64,000 nucleotides of DNA from Lepus europaeus (Eukaryota; Chordata; Mammalia; Lagomorpha; Leporidae), in NCBI RefSeq assembly GCF_033115175.1, contig NC_084828.1:93683388-93747387 (forward strand). Reading direction: 5' to 3'. The notes below the pieces were generated by a model, which was not told the origin of the DNA, ran no database searches, and saw only the letters and a list, made by a program, of their open reading frames with translations. Made by a program: the position numbers and the translations under genes. Shown piece by piece: positions 1-10,879 of this stretch. How positions within the stretch are numbered: position 1 is the stretch's first letter; each line of letters opens with the position of its first letter.

Positions 1-211
1 CTTATCCAAAGCCAGGAGCTTCCTCCTGGTCTCTCATGCGGGTGCAGGGCCGAAGTACGTGGGCCATCCTCCACTGCCTTCGCGGGCCACAGCAGAGAGC
101 TGGACTGGAAGAGAAGCAACCGGGACAGAATCCGGCGCCCCCACCGGGACTAGAACCCGGGGTGCCAGTGCCGCAGGCAGAGGATTAGCCTAGTGAGCTG
201 CAGCACCGGCC
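1..211 (-). repeat. C SINE, class A, cut by window start
   Basis: The left (A-tail) end lies outside the window. The right end carries the complement of the SINE head, ending at the GC-rich terminus near 211. It abuts an L1 3' UTR relic. Confidence 0.85.
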
Positions 212-430
212 TGCCTTATTTGATGGTCCCTTATTTCCATTAGAGTCTCACTCACAGAGATCCTTCATGTAGAACATTTTTTGCCACTATGTCTTGGCTT
301 TCCATGCCTAAAATGCTCCATGGGCTTTTCAGCCAGATTCGAATGCCTTAAGGGCAGATACTGAGGTCAGAGTTGCTGTTTAGGGCGTTTGTCATTCTGA
401 GTCTGCTCTGCGGACTGCTTCCCATATCAT
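212..430 (-). repeat. L1 3' UTR fragment (rabbit type)
   Basis: Includes CTTGGCTTTCCATGCC and the following stretch, which recur with the same order and orientation at about 13,980-14,165 and on the opposite strand at about 11,590-11,700. Those two copies continue into a recognisable rabbit L1 3' UTR, so this is a short reverse-oriented piece of the same family. Confidence 0.75.
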
Positions 431-440
431 AGGTTCTTAT

Positions 441-792
441 TTTTTTTTAAAGATTTATTTATTTATTTATTTGCAAGAGTTACACAGAGAGAGAAGGAGA
501 ATCAGAGAGAGAAAGAGAGAAAGAGAGAGAGAAGTGTTCCATCTGCTGGTTTACTCCCCAACTGGCCTCATTGGCCAGAGTTGCAACAATCAGAAGCCAG
601 GAGCCAGGAGTTTCTTCCAGGTCTCCCACGAGGGTGCAGGGCCCAAGCACCCGGGTCATCCTCCACTGCTTTCCCAGGCCATAGTAGAGAGCTAGATTGG
701 AAGCGGAGCAGCCGAGACTTGGACTGGCGTCCATCTGGGATGCCGGCACTGCAGACGGCGGCTTTTACCCGCTACGCCAGAGCACCGGCCCC
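441..792 (-). repeat. C SINE, class B, near full length
   Basis: Poly-T/AGATTTATTTATTT at the left, a GA-rich stretch, then the body ending in the complement of the tRNA-like head (AGCACCGGCCCC). The open frames here on both strands are SINE sequence. Confidence 0.9.
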
Positions 793-1182
793 CATAGCTT
801 CTTAATACATGATACACTAAGTACAGAAAAGAAGTTACAAAACAGTATGTATACATAATTTCTGTAATATAGAAAGAGATAGATAGATAGATAGATAGAT
901 AACACAAATACTAGACACTAAGGTTTGCTATTGTTGAAGGAGTAAAGATATGAATGAACAACGGCCAACCAAGAATCCACATTTTACTAGCTCTAGCTAT
1001 AATCCTTATACCCCTTTCTGGTATATATTTTACTTTATTTTCCATCTACTGTGGAAAATTGGCAACCCATCTTCATATGGCAACTTAGCCATCTCTGAGT
1101 TCTTAGAGATATTACTTACACACTGGCAAAGGGATATCCGTTATCAGAGTCTCTCCGGTTTCCTTCTCTTTTTTATACTTGG
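793..1182. other. Unassigned spacer with GATA microsatellite
   Basis: Contains a (GATA)n run at about 878-901. The remainder shows no gene or family I recognise; the frame at 950-1339 has no visible domain and runs into the following SINE. Confidence 0.5.
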
Positions 1183-1592
1183 AATGCCAGCATCCCATGT
1201 GTGCACCAGTTTAGGTCCTGGCTGCTCCACTTCCAGTTCCCTGCTGTATTATAAAGTGCTGCTTTATCTGTATAGATTTCTGCATCTATGCTGTATAGAT
1301 GGGGTATATTTAGTGGAGGTGTCCACTCTGATTTATTAAGAATGATGATATGAACTAGTTTTCCTAAAGCCAGATCTGGGTGCATTAGCACCTGGGAAAG
1401 CAGCAGAAGATGGCCCAGGTCCTTGATCCCCTGAACCCACGTGGGAAACTTGGATGAGGTTCCTAACTCCTGGCTTCGGCCTGGCCCAGCCCTCGCTGTT
1501 GCGTCTATTTGGGGGAGTAAACCAGCAGATGAAAAGATCTCTCTGTCTCTCCCTCTCTCTCTGTAACTCTGCTTTTCAAATAAATAAAATTA
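1183..1592 (+). repeat. C SINE, class B, interrupted by ~125 bp insert
   Basis: A 5'-truncated SINE starts near GGAATGCCAGCATCCC, stops at CCCTGCT (about 1245), and resumes with CACCTGGGAAAGCAGCAG at about 1390. Between them is non-SINE sequence found again, inverted, at 4061-4184. The tail ends in AAATAAATAAAATTA. Confidence 0.85.
1254..1379 (-). repeat. ~125 bp inverted copy of 4061-4184, inside a SINE
   Basis: Read on the minus strand it matches 4061-4184 with about three substitutions and one 3-base indel. Both copies keep an open frame over the segment, but I recognise no protein. No target-site duplication flanks the insert, so ordinary retrotransposition is not supported. Confidence 0.85.
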
Positions 1593-1613
1593 CTCTTTGG
1601 GAAATAAAAATCA

Positions 1614-1642
1614 GTGTTTGCTTCAGCAGCACATATACTAAA
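1614..1642 (+). pseudogene. U6 snRNA 5'-end fragment
   Basis: About 27 bases match the U6 snRNA 5' end with two visible changes (GCTTCAGCAGCACATATACT in place of GCTTCGGCAGCACATATACT, and one upstream), then run into A's. It is far too short to be a gene. This looks like a retrotransposed 5' piece, of the kind L1 machinery produces. Confidence 0.65.
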
Positions 1643-1794
1643 AAAAATTGTCTTTGTATCATTTACTTTTCCTTCCTATCTCTTTTTTTCTCTAGATGTC
1701 ATCTTGCAACGTTTTTCAACCTCCCATATTCACATTTATAATTTCAGGTTTTTCTGCACCAAGACTATTGTTTGACAGTAATACCATTTGTTGA

Positions 1795-2128
1795 GCCGGC
1801 GCCGCGGCTCACTAGGCTAATCCTCCACCTTGCGGCGCCAGCACACCAGGTTCTAGTCCCAGTCGGGGCACAGGATTCTGTCCCGGTTGCCCCTCTTCCA
1901 GGCCAGCTCTCTGCTGTGGCCAGGGAGTGCAGTGGAGGATGGCCCAAGTGCTTGGGCCCTGAACCCCATGGGAGACCAGGAGGAGCACCTGGCTCCTGCC
2001 ATTGGATTAGCGCGGTGCGCCGGCTGAAGCGCGCCAGCTGCGGCGGCCATTGGAGGGTGAACCAACAGCAAAAGGAAGACCTTTCTCTCTGTCTCTCTCT
2101 CTCACTGTCCACTCTGCCTGTCAAAAAG
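1795..2128 (+). repeat. C SINE, class A, full length
   Basis: Starts GCCGGCGCCGCGGCTCACTAGG and ends CTGCCTGTCAAAAAG with a short tail. Its GC-rich body explains the overlapping ORFs on both strands. Confidence 0.92.
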
Positions 2129-2796
2129 AACATCATGTTGATATGTCCAGGTCGAACTTAGTCTTGTGGTCTAAAACACAATCTGACAATGAAGCAAAAT
2201 ATCTTAAGCTAGTACTAGCCTAGACATGCCAGCTGGAACGTCTTGGTGCTTCACAATTTGGGAGATTTTTTTAGAAAATTTAAATATGTGTGTGTGTGTG
2301 TTCTTGTGAGAATAACCTCATCCCCCTCTCCTCCCTATTCTACTATAAAGCTTTAAGTGTATACATTGGGAATTTATGAACTCTGTACAAACAAGATGGT
2401 TGGCCCTTGATATACCACTGTCAGACACCTGACCATGTTCCTAACTTCCTGGAATGTCATTTCTACTAACTCTCCAGTCCCTCCTTCCATTAGTAGTATC
2501 CAGGGCTAGGGATCATAACATTTTTACATCTCATTGTTTATTTTATCCTTTAAAAAATTCTGAGAAGATTTTCTCCAAGAATCTTTCCTTACTTATTCTT
2601 TGGTCCTCCATGTATCTGGCCATTCCTGTCCTGTGCTTGTCTCATTGTCATTGACCCCTTCCACAATGGATAGTCTCAGACTTCACACTTACTCCCTCTT
2701 TTTCCTTCTCTCTGTGTCTTTCTCTGAAAGCCCAGCCCATCCACCTGCTCTTCCCCACATGGTCTCCCACTCTGATTCTCTTCCTGTACTTGTTCT
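2129..2796. other. Unassigned, no gene seen
   Basis: AT-rich to neutral sequence with a short (TG)n at about 2287-2300. The frames here are short and show no domain. Confidence 0.5.
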
Positions 2797-3118
2797 TTAA
2801 AAAATAGCTCTTTATTTGAAAGGTAGAACTACAGAGAGAGAGAGGAAGATAGAAAGGCTCTTCCATCTGCTGGCTCACTCCCCAAATGGCCATGACAGTC
2901 AGGGTGAGGCCAGGCCAAAACTAGTAGCAAGGAACTCCCAACAGGTCTCCCACGTGGGTGGTGAGGTCCAAGTACTTGGGCCTTACCAACTGCTTTTCCA
3001 GGTGCATTAGCAGGGAGTGGATAAGAAACAGAGCAGTTGGGACTCAAACCAGCTCTCTGACATGGGATGCTGGTGTTGTAGGCAGCATATTAACCCACTG
3101 TGCCACAATACTGGCAAC
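2797..3118 (-). repeat. C SINE, diverged class B
   Basis: TTTATTTGAAAGG followed by a GA-rich stretch at the left, and a head complement (GTGCCACAATACTGGC) at the right. More diverged than class A copies nearby. Confidence 0.85.
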
Positions 3119-3167
3119 CTCATACTTTTTCTTATATCAAATTGTTCACTATTATTTCTCCTTATCT

Positions 3168-3424
3168 TTTTAAAATTTTTTATTAATTTTATTTTATTTG
3201 AAAGGCAGAGAGATAGAGACAGAGATCTATCATTCTATGATTCATTTCCAAAGTCCCTCAATGGCAAGGGCTGTGCCAGGCTGAAGCTGGAGGTCGGGGA
3301 CTCAATCCAGCTTTCCCACACAAGTAGCAGGGACCCAACAACTTGAGCCATCACTTGGAATTGGGGACTCAAACTCAGGCATTCCAATATAGGAGTGTCT
3401 AACCACTTCACCAAATACCTAACT
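3168..3424 (-). repeat. C SINE, class C
   Basis: TTTATTTGAAAGGCAGAGAG at the left and a strongly diverged body. The head complement is eroded (CCACTTCACCAAATACCTAAC). Confidence 0.75.
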
Positions 3425-3428
3425 CATA

Positions 3429-3752
3429 CTTTTTTTTAAAAAAAAGATTAATTTAATTTATTTGAAAGACATAGTTTCAGAGAGAGGTAGAGACAGAGAG
3501 AGAGAGAGAGAGTCTTCCATCCACTGGTTCACTCGCCAGTTGGCTGCAATGGCTGGAGCTGCATCGATCCGAAGCCAGGAGCCAGGAGCTTCTTCCGGGT
3601 CTCCCATGTGGGTAGAGGGGCCCAAGGACTTGGGCCATCTTCCACTGCTTTCCCAGGTCATAGCAGAGAGCTGGATCGGAAGAGGAGCAGCTGGGACTAG
3701 AACCCGCGCCCATATGGGATGCCGGTGCTTCAGGCTGTGCCACAGCATCGAC
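3429..3752 (-). repeat. C SINE, class B
   Basis: Poly-T, then ATTTGAAAGAC and a GA-rich run, then the body to GTGCCACAGCATCGACC. The head end shows a short internal deletion relative to neighbouring class B copies. Confidence 0.87.
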
Positions 3753-3789
3753 CACACTTTTTGTTTTTAAATACTGTCCCCTTTTCTAA

Positions 3790-3819
3790 AAACAACAACA
3801 ACAACAACAACAACAACAA
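3790..3819. repeat. (AAC)n microsatellite
   Basis: About ten AAC units sit directly at the A-tail complement of the next reverse-oriented SINE, a usual place for tails to turn into microsatellites. Confidence 0.9.
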
Positions 3820-3820
3820 A

Positions 3821-4007
3821 CTTTTATTTTCATCTATTTGAAAGTCAGAATGACAGCTGTTTCATCCTCTGGTTCACTCCCCAAATACCTGCAACATGTA
3901 CAGGAGGCTGCTCAGAAGCATAGCAGGGACTTGAACCCAGGCACTCTGATATGAGATGCAAGCATCCAAAATGGTGTCTTCGGTGCTGCACCAAATGCCT
4001 GGCCCAG
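3821..4007 (-). repeat. C SINE, class C, shortened
   Basis: ATTTGAAAGTCAGAATGACAG at the left and GCACCAAATGCCTGGCCC at the right. The middle of the body is missing. Confidence 0.75.
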
Positions 4008-4060
4008 TGCACTCCATATTTCTTCCTAATCTTTTTACTAGCTCCTTTGAAAAACTCCCA

Positions 4061-4184
4061 TCCAGATCTGGCTTTAGGAAAACTAGTTCATATCATCATT
4101 CTCAATAAAGAATGGACACCCCCACTAAATATACCCCATCTATACAGCATAGATGCAGAAATCTATACAGATAAAGCAGCACTT
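4061..4184 (+). repeat. Probable source copy of the ~125 bp inverted repeat
   Basis: Runs from CCAGATCTGGCTTTAGG to AAAGCAGCACTT. The counterpart at 1254-1379 is inverted and lies inside a SINE, whereas this copy is in otherwise unremarkable DNA, so I infer this one is the donor. Confidence 0.8.
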
Positions 4185-4784
4185 AAGATATATCACGAGA
4201 ATGTTCCACTGCAAGGAACATCAGAGAGGGCTGCAGCTTCTTACTAAATAAGCCTGAGGCTTTATACAGGCACAACTTAGTAGGTGCAAGATAAATGCAA
4301 TTGGGAAATAAGTCATTCTTCAGGATTCTTCCCTTCAGGGTGACTTGGTAGTTCTTCCAGTACTTTCCAGGCCCTGGACTATTACTCCCTAGCTCCTGCT
4401 TCAGGCTTTTCCATCATGATCTTCACTGGACCCCAAGGGAGTGGTGGTTCCTACTCCCGCAGAAGTTAAAAGCACACCTCCTGCCTATTTCCTCACGCTT
4501 GCTGAAGACAGCTCTGTTTACACGTCCCACTCCCAGGGATCCTACGTTCATAAACCTCTTTCTCCTAACTCTTCTCAGCCTTACACTGAGATTCCACCTT
4601 TCATGTATTATCTGAGGCAGGCCAAGACAGGTAGCCACCTAACGCAGATTCTTATTTCAATATTCAATGATTCTTAACCAGTAACATAAATCATTAACCC
4701 AGCCTACTACTGACAATACACAGCAGACATACCAAAGCCTTACACAATAAAATAGCCTTTGTTCCTTCACTTACCTACATTTTA
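4185..4784. other. Unassigned, no gene seen
   Basis: No repeat family or domain recognised. The short frames on both strands at about 4423-4677 look coincidental. Confidence 0.45.
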
Positions 4785-5165
4785 ATTAAACTTTTTTGGG
4801 TAATATGTATACAAAAAGTGTACAAGTCATATGTGTACCCCTCAGTGGACTATTGAAACTGATGACCCAGCATCCAAGCGTGAAATAGACCAACGCTCCA
4901 GAAAATGCCCTTTGGGGTCGCTCACAATCATTACTGTGATGTGTTCCCTGCAAAGGGTGCCACCAACCTGCCTTCTACACTAGTCTAGCTTGTTTTCAAA
5001 TTTTATAAAAATGACATTACACTATATATTCTTTTGTATTTGGCTTCTTCCACTTGGTATTATGCTTGTGAGATTTATCATGTTGTTCCGAGTAGTAAGC
5101 TTGTTCATACTCACTATTATGGAGTTTTTCACTAATTTTTGACTAGTGGGTACAGTCTTATTTAT
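4785..5165 (-). repeat. Old L1M-like fragment
   Basis: Contains the familiar mammalian L1M-type run around TTTGTATTTGGCTTCTTCCAC and TTGTGAGATTTATCATGTTG, heavily diverged. Subfamily and strand are judged from memory of the consensus. Confidence 0.55.
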
Positions 5166-5273
5166 GGAGCTAATGAGTCAAGCTTATGTTAGATTAAAAT
5201 CATCACTCATTTATTGACATCAAAAGAACACTGGCATGGTCTTCAATTATGCACTAAACTAAAGAAAACTCTA

Positions 5274-5590
5274 GGCCGGCGCCATGGCTTAACAGGCTAA
5301 TCCTCCGCCTTGCGGCGCCAGCACACCAGGTTCTAGTCCCGGTGGGGGCGCCAGATTCTATCCCGGTTGCCCCTCTTCCAGGCCTGGGAAGGGAAGGCAG
5401 TGGAGGATGGCCCAGGTGCTTGGGCCCTGCACTCGCATGGGAGACCAGGAGAAGCACCTGGCTCCTGGCTTCAGATCGGCGAGATGCGCCGGCCACAGCG
5501 GCCATTGGAGGGTGAACCAACAGCAAAAAAGAAGACCTTTCTCTCTGTCTCTCTCTCCCTCACTATCCACTCTGCCTGTCAAAAAAAAAA
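5274..5590 (+). repeat. C SINE, class A, with TSD
   Basis: Starts GGCCGGCGCCATGGCTTAAC and ends in a 10-base A-run. The flanks AAAACTCTA (5265-5273 and about 5587-5595) form a target-site duplication. Confidence 0.93.
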
Positions 5591-5659
5591 CTCTATTTTT
5601 GTTTGCAGTTCTGTACCTTTGTGTACAGATAGGTGAAGCAAGTTAGATGTAGAATTTCT

Positions 5660-6175
5660 GCAACTAACTCCCACCAGCTGCTCACTCAACCCAACCCATA
5701 GAGTCTGAAGACACCATGGAGATAAACCTAAGTATGAAAACAGTAGTCAGAAGGAAACCAACAAACTTACAGCCAAACCATAAGTAAAGCCAATACTCAA
5801 GAAGGAAAGACCTAGGGAAGAAGCCATAAAATTCAGATAGAGCCAAGTTAAACAACAAAGTCATAAACATTATGGAAGAAACTCTTAATAGGAAATATCC
5901 TTCTAATTATTAAATAAAATTCAGAAACTGTAAGAAAAATGATTGATAAATCTGACCACAAAAACAAATCAACCCCCCATAAACAAATCAAGAAACAAAT
6001 CACAAACTGGAAAAAATAAACAACTAATATGACATATATATAAAGACCCATTAAATAAAAAGAAAATTAATAATACAGTAGAGAAATGGTGCAAACAAAA
6101 GGCATGAACAGAGCATTCACAATAAAGGAAATACTGGTGACTTTTAACATTCTGAACCATCAGTTTTCAAAAGGT
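5660..6175 (+). repeat. Old L1M 3'-part fragment
   Basis: A-rich sequence with AAATCTGACCACAAAAA, AATCACAAACTGGAAAAAATA and AGGCATGAACAGAGCATTCAC in the order of an old L1 ORF2/3' region. Many stops. Confidence 0.65.
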
Positions 6176-6338
6176 GTCATGTATTCTGGGCACTAAAGAA
6201 AGCTATTGCATTGTTAATTCTGCCTCTGATGGGCTTGAAGACACCTGGGGTCCTGCAATACTCTTCAGATTACTACTTCTAACTGGACAGGGCCATATAG
6301 AAACTTGGTAGAGTTTATCCTGACTCTGTGAACACTAT

Positions 6339-6535
6339 ATTGCCTAATATGGTAGCCACTGGCCCACAAGTGGCCATTTAAATTAATAAGTTAAAATTAA
6401 AAATTCAGTACTTTGGTTGCACTGGCCACATTTCGAGTGCCCACTGGTTACAAGTAGCTATTGACTATCATAATGGACAACATAGATACAGACCATTTCT
6501 ACTATCCCACAAAATTCTATTGGACAGCATTGGAC
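6339..6535 (-). mobile_element. Short hAT-type DNA transposon relic
   Basis: Reverse-oriented copy of the widespread eutherian element whose end reads CAGTGCTGTCCAATAGAA; here ATTCTATTGGACAGCATTGG and GGTAGCCACTGGCC are visible. Related sequence lies at 21,252-21,385 in the other orientation. Confidence 0.6.
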
Positions 6536-6650
6536 TAGAAAGAGTTTTTGAATAAATGATTTTTGACTCACTTAATCCTTCTTTAGCCCCAAAATTTTAA
6601 ATATAAGTGGATTTATTCTCATTTGCATTTTCTATAATGAATATGTATTA

Positions 6651-7009
6651 TTTTTTAAAGATTTATTTATTTACTTTGAAAGTCAGAGTTACACAGAGAG
6701 GGAAGGAGAGGGAGGGAGGAGGGGAGAGAGAGAGAGAGAGAGAGAGAGGGGTCTTCCAACCGCTGGTTCACTCCCCAATTGGCCTCAACAGCCAGAGCTG
6801 CACCGATCTAAAGCCAGGAGCCAGGAGCTTCCTCCGGGTCTCCCACGTGGGTGCAGGGGCCCAAGCACTTGAGCCATCTTCTACCACTTTCCCAGGCCAT
6901 AGCAGAGAGCTGTATCAGAAGTGGAGCAGTCGAGATTCAAACTGGTGCCCATATAGGATGCTGGCACTGCAGGCAGCAGCTCTACCCACTTGGCCTCAGC
7001 GCCAGCCCC
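6651..7009 (-). repeat. C SINE, class B, with TSD
   Basis: Flanked by TATGTATTA at 6642-6650 and 7010-7018. Its GA-rich stretch (6,700-6,750) is expanded. Confidence 0.92.
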
Positions 7010-8340
7010 TATGTATTACTTTTTAAGTTACAAAAATATCAGTATAGAAAAACTAATAAAAAGAAAAATGCAATAGGAAAGTATGCTTCTTGGAGCAATC
7101 CAGTGGTTTGATTGCAGGAATCAGGGGTTTCTTGGCTTGGAAATCAGGCTGCCACCACATAGCAATTATTCAGAATTGACAAACTTATCTTCCCAAGGTT
7201 CACTTTTTTTCTAGTTTTTTTTAATATACTACCACTAGCATGGGTTTCCTGTGACTTTCAATTACTAGCATCAAAAGTAAGATATTCTCCCTCCCCACTA
7301 AAAATTATCATCATCATCATCATCATCGTTCCTGAAACTCACTGATTACATTCCTCTTTTGCAAGTTCCAAGCACAAAGGAGAAGAAAGGCCAGAAGAGA
7401 GCCACCCTCGCTTCCCAATTGTCTGCGCTAGCCTTCTCTCTGTCTGAGGGGCTACATCAGGTCCTTCACAGCTCCTCTCCCCTGCCCTCCTCAATACCCA
7501 GCCTTCCAGAAATGGAGATTGGTAACTCCCTTTGGAATGAGACTTAGAAGTGGAGGTACTTGACTTTCCTTTTCCAGGTCACCTGATGTCCACAATGCAT
7601 CTGTCAACTACCAAGTTTACCACTGTGTTGTCAGGGAGCTGAAAATATGCTGGTCTGAACAGGCCAGCAGCTCATGCATCCTTTCTAATGACCCACAACA
7701 TTACTTCAGCCCAATAGCTGGAAATAAATGCCCCCAGGGCCTAAAGACATAGCGAGAACACCATGCCTCGGCACACACCCACCAGGCAGCTGAGCACAGG
7801 CTTGAAATGGAGCGCCAATGAAAACACAACCTTGGTGGTGGAACCATCAGTAGAGAAGACAGCACTCCCTGGCATTCAGCTTCTGTTTGTTACTAATCAG
7901 CCAAAGTGTGAGTTGGATGGGTTCATACTTCAGTGTTGGGGAATGGGTTTTCCATTTCCCTAAAGCTTTGTGCTCCCAGCACAACTTCCTGAGACTCCAT
8001 CATGATAGCAGATTGTCCAGGAAGCGGTGGTAACACTGTGGTCAGGGCCACTCAGAGGCAGAAGTTGGCATCTGAGTTGCTCAAACTCTGCCGTGTTTGC
8101 CGGGAACTGGCCTGCCAGGGTTCCCTGGCCCTCCCTTATCGGTTACAGGTCTCTCTTTGCTGGGCTCAGCTTCCTGGCCTCCAGCCCACAGCCTGGACCA
8201 AAGCACAGTGAGGCCTGGCTGCAGCCCGAGTCCTCCCCAGCATCTCCTGGCAGCCCATATGAGGGACCTGTCTACCACCATTTACCTCACCAGTCCCCAA
8301 AGGTAGACTCTTTGGTTGTTTTTATCTTATGTTAATACAA
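7010..8340. other. Unassigned ~1.3 kb, no gene seen
   Basis: Contains an (ATC)n run at about 7308-7327. Several frames of 60-100 codons occur on both strands around 8,000-8,330 in GC-richer DNA, without domain, start context or coding signal I can recognise. Confidence 0.45.
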
Positions 8341-9066
8341 TAATGTAAATAATGTAAATGTAATGTGATCTGGTAAAAACCATATTTCCTCATTATGTAG
8401 GTAAAAAAATTCCCAGAAATACGATGCTGGGTCAAAGTGGATACACTTTTTTTTTTGTTCCCCCAAAAGCAAAGTGTCTGCAGTCTCTCAAACAGAACAT
8501 GTGGCCTAACTTTTGGACTTGTGCCAGTGAGGCAGGTGAAATAGAGATGTTAATTTGTTAATTTGCATTTCTCTGAACATGGTTTACTGTGGTTTGGACA
8601 CTTGTCCCCTCTCAAACTCAGGCTGAGCTATAACCGCCAGTCTAGCAGGATGAACTGGTGAGTACTCCAAGAGGTGCCTGGGCCGCAGAGACTCCGTCTC
8701 ATCAACACATCAATGGCATTACCGCAGGAACAAAAGGCTGAGTTCTGCTCCCTTCTCTCTGTCTCCTACCTCCTCTCTGCCCTTCTCCTTCTGCCAGGGA
8801 TGATACAAGAAGCCCCTTGCCCTGTGCCAGCCCCTCAGTCTTGGACTTCCCAGCCTCCAGCACCAAGAGCCAAGAAATTCCCATTTGTCACAGAGTGCCC
8901 AGTCTCAGGTATTGTATTGCAGCACAAAACAGACTAAGGCCAGGTTGAGATGAGCTTTATACATACTTAGAACCATCCATATTTCTTTTTCTGAATTGAT
9001 GATTGCTGGACTTTGCCCATTTTTCTACTGGGACTTTTCTTTCTCAACTTGTAGGAGTTGGTTATA
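8341..9066 (-). repeat. Old L1 fragment, split by an LTR and by Tigger
   Basis: GATGCTGGGTCAAAGTGGA, TTAATTTGCATTTCTCTGAAC and TTTGCCCATTTTTCTACTGG are reverse-strand L1 3'-region signatures in order. A MaLR LTR interrupts it at about 8588-8937, and the Tigger terminus begins at 9067 after a TA dinucleotide. Confidence 0.65.
8588..8937 (+). mobile_element. MaLR-type solo LTR (MST/MLT-like)
   Basis: Begins TGTGGTTTGGACACTTGTCC and ends near GCAGCACAAAACAGACTAA, the ends of ERVL-MaLR LTRs of the MST/MLT group. No internal region is attached. The 60-87 codon frames here are LTR sequence. Confidence 0.75.
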
Positions 9067-9664
9067 CAGTGGTGCACTGCTTACCAAAGGAACACATTCC
9101 AAGAACTGCGTCACCGTGTGAACACCACGGATTGCACCCACATACACCCACGTGCTGTGGCCTACGACATACCCAGGCCATGTGGTACCGCTTATGGCTC
9201 CTAAGTCACAAACCCACCCAGCAGGTTACACAATAGTAACACAATGGGAAGTACTTGTGTAACTAAAGAAAGAAAAGGTACAGTAAAAATGTGGTATAAA
9301 AGGTCAAAAATGGTCACCTGGATAGGGCAATTCCATGAGTGGAGCTGGCAGGACTGGAAACTGCTCTGGTGAGCCAGTGAGTGAAGGCCTAGGACACTAC
9401 CATCCACTACCGCAGGCTTTATCCACCCCAGACACTTAAGCTACTCTCAATTTGTGAAAAGAATTTTACTTCTTCGATAAATAAATTAACCTCATTTTAT
9501 ACACTTTTTAAATTTTAACATTTTGACTCCCTGGTAATAACAGTTAGCTTAAAACATAAACACACAGTACATCTGTGCAAAGCTATTTTCTTCCTCTATA
9601 TCCTTACTCTAATAGCTTTCTCTAATATATCTTTTTCACTTTTTAAACTTTCTTGTCAAAAAAT

Positions 9665-10060
9665 TAAGACAGAGGCAGATGTTTGGCTTAGCAGTTAGGA
9701 TACTACTTGGTGGCCCAACATTGTTGCACAGCAGCTTGCAACATTAGCACCACTTGCAATGTTAGCATCCCATACATATCAGAGAGCCAGCTGCTCTATT
9801 TTGGTCAAATTTCCTGTTAATGCACCTAGGAAGGCAGATGATGATGGCTGGAGTACTTTGGCACCTGCCCTCCATGTAGGAGACCAGGATGCAGTTCCTG
9901 GCTCTTGGCTTTGGCTTGGCCCAGCCCTGGTGGTTGTGGCATTTGGGGAGCAAATCAGTGAACAGAAGATACCTCTTTCTCTCTCTCTCTCAATCTGTGT
10001 GTGTGTGCATGCACGTGCGTATGGGGGGGGGGGTTCACTCTGCATTTCAAATAAATACTT
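9665..10060 (+). repeat. C SINE, class C, in Tigger 3' UTR
   Basis: Old copy with a small internal duplication (GTTGCACAGCAGC / TTGCAACATTAGC / TTGCAATGTTAGC around 9720-9770). A G10 run precedes its CATTTCAAATAAATAC tail. Confidence 0.75.
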
Positions 10061-10071
10061 TTTTTAAAAAA

Positions 10072-10300
10072 AGATGCCACTTGGGTGCCCACATCACATG
10101 CCAGAGTGCTTGGGTTAGAGTCCTGGCTTTGCCTCCAATTCCAGCTTTCTGCTATTGCTGCACCTTGGGAGGCAGCAAATGATGGCTCAAATAGTTGGAT
10201 CCCTGCTGCTCACACAGGAGTCTTGGATTGAGTTCTGGCTGTGATCTGGCCCAGACCAGGCAATTGCAGGTGTTTTGGGGAATGAACCAACTGATGGGAA

Positions 10301-10357
<57 letters not shown>

Positions 10358-10405
10358 CCCCTATCCGCCTTTGAAATAAAATAACTAAATAATTTTTTTA
10401 AAAAT
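10072..10405 (+). repeat. C SINE, class C, with long (CT)n
   Basis: Head GATGCCACTTGGGTGCCCACAT; the pyrimidine stretch has expanded into about 25 CT units (10,304-10,353). The frame on the minus strand is the complement of that run. Confidence 0.8.
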
Positions 10406-10532
10406 ATAAGACACAAACACACACCGTACCCTGTGCCAAGACAGTATCAGGATCATCAATATCACTGTCTTCCACTTCTGTATCTTATCCCACTGGAAGG
10501 CCTTTGGGGGCAACAACATACATGATGCTCTC

Positions 10533-10856
10533 TTTTTTAAGATTTTATTTATTTATTTGACAGGTAGAGTTATAGACAGTGAGAGATAGAGAGAAAGGTC
10601 TTCCTTCCGTTGGTTCACTCCCCAGATGGCTGCAATGGCTGGAGCTGCATCAATCCGAAGCCAGGAACCAAGAGCTTCTTCCTGGTCTCCCACGTGGGTG
10701 CAGAGATCCAAGCACTTGAGCCATCTTCTACTGCTTTCCCAGGCCATAGCAGAGAGCTGGATCAGAAGAGGAGCAGCCAGGACTAGAACCGGCGCCCATA
10801 TGGGATGCCAGTACCACAACTGGAGGATTAACCTAGTGCACCACAGCGCTGGCCCC
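10533..10856 (-). repeat. C SINE, A/B intermediate, in Tigger
   Basis: TTATTTGACAGGTAGAGTTATAG at the left is the A-like tail end, while the head complement (GCGCTGGCCCC) is B-like. It separates two pieces of the Tigger 3' UTR. Confidence 0.88.
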
Positions 10857-10879
10857 GGAGCGCTCTTCTGTGATAACAA

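Noticed and set aside
1772..2161. Long overlapping frames on both strands over class A SINEs
   Set aside because: The same peptides recur (for example CPRRW-free GC-rich runs and REKGLPF) at every class A SINE; they are shadows of repeat sequence.
3951..4247. Shared ~40-residue peptide at 4.1 kb and, inverted, at 1.3 kb as a conserved gene
   Set aside because: The similarity is explained by one recent DNA copy event. One copy lies inside a SINE, and neither has a start, domain or conserved context.
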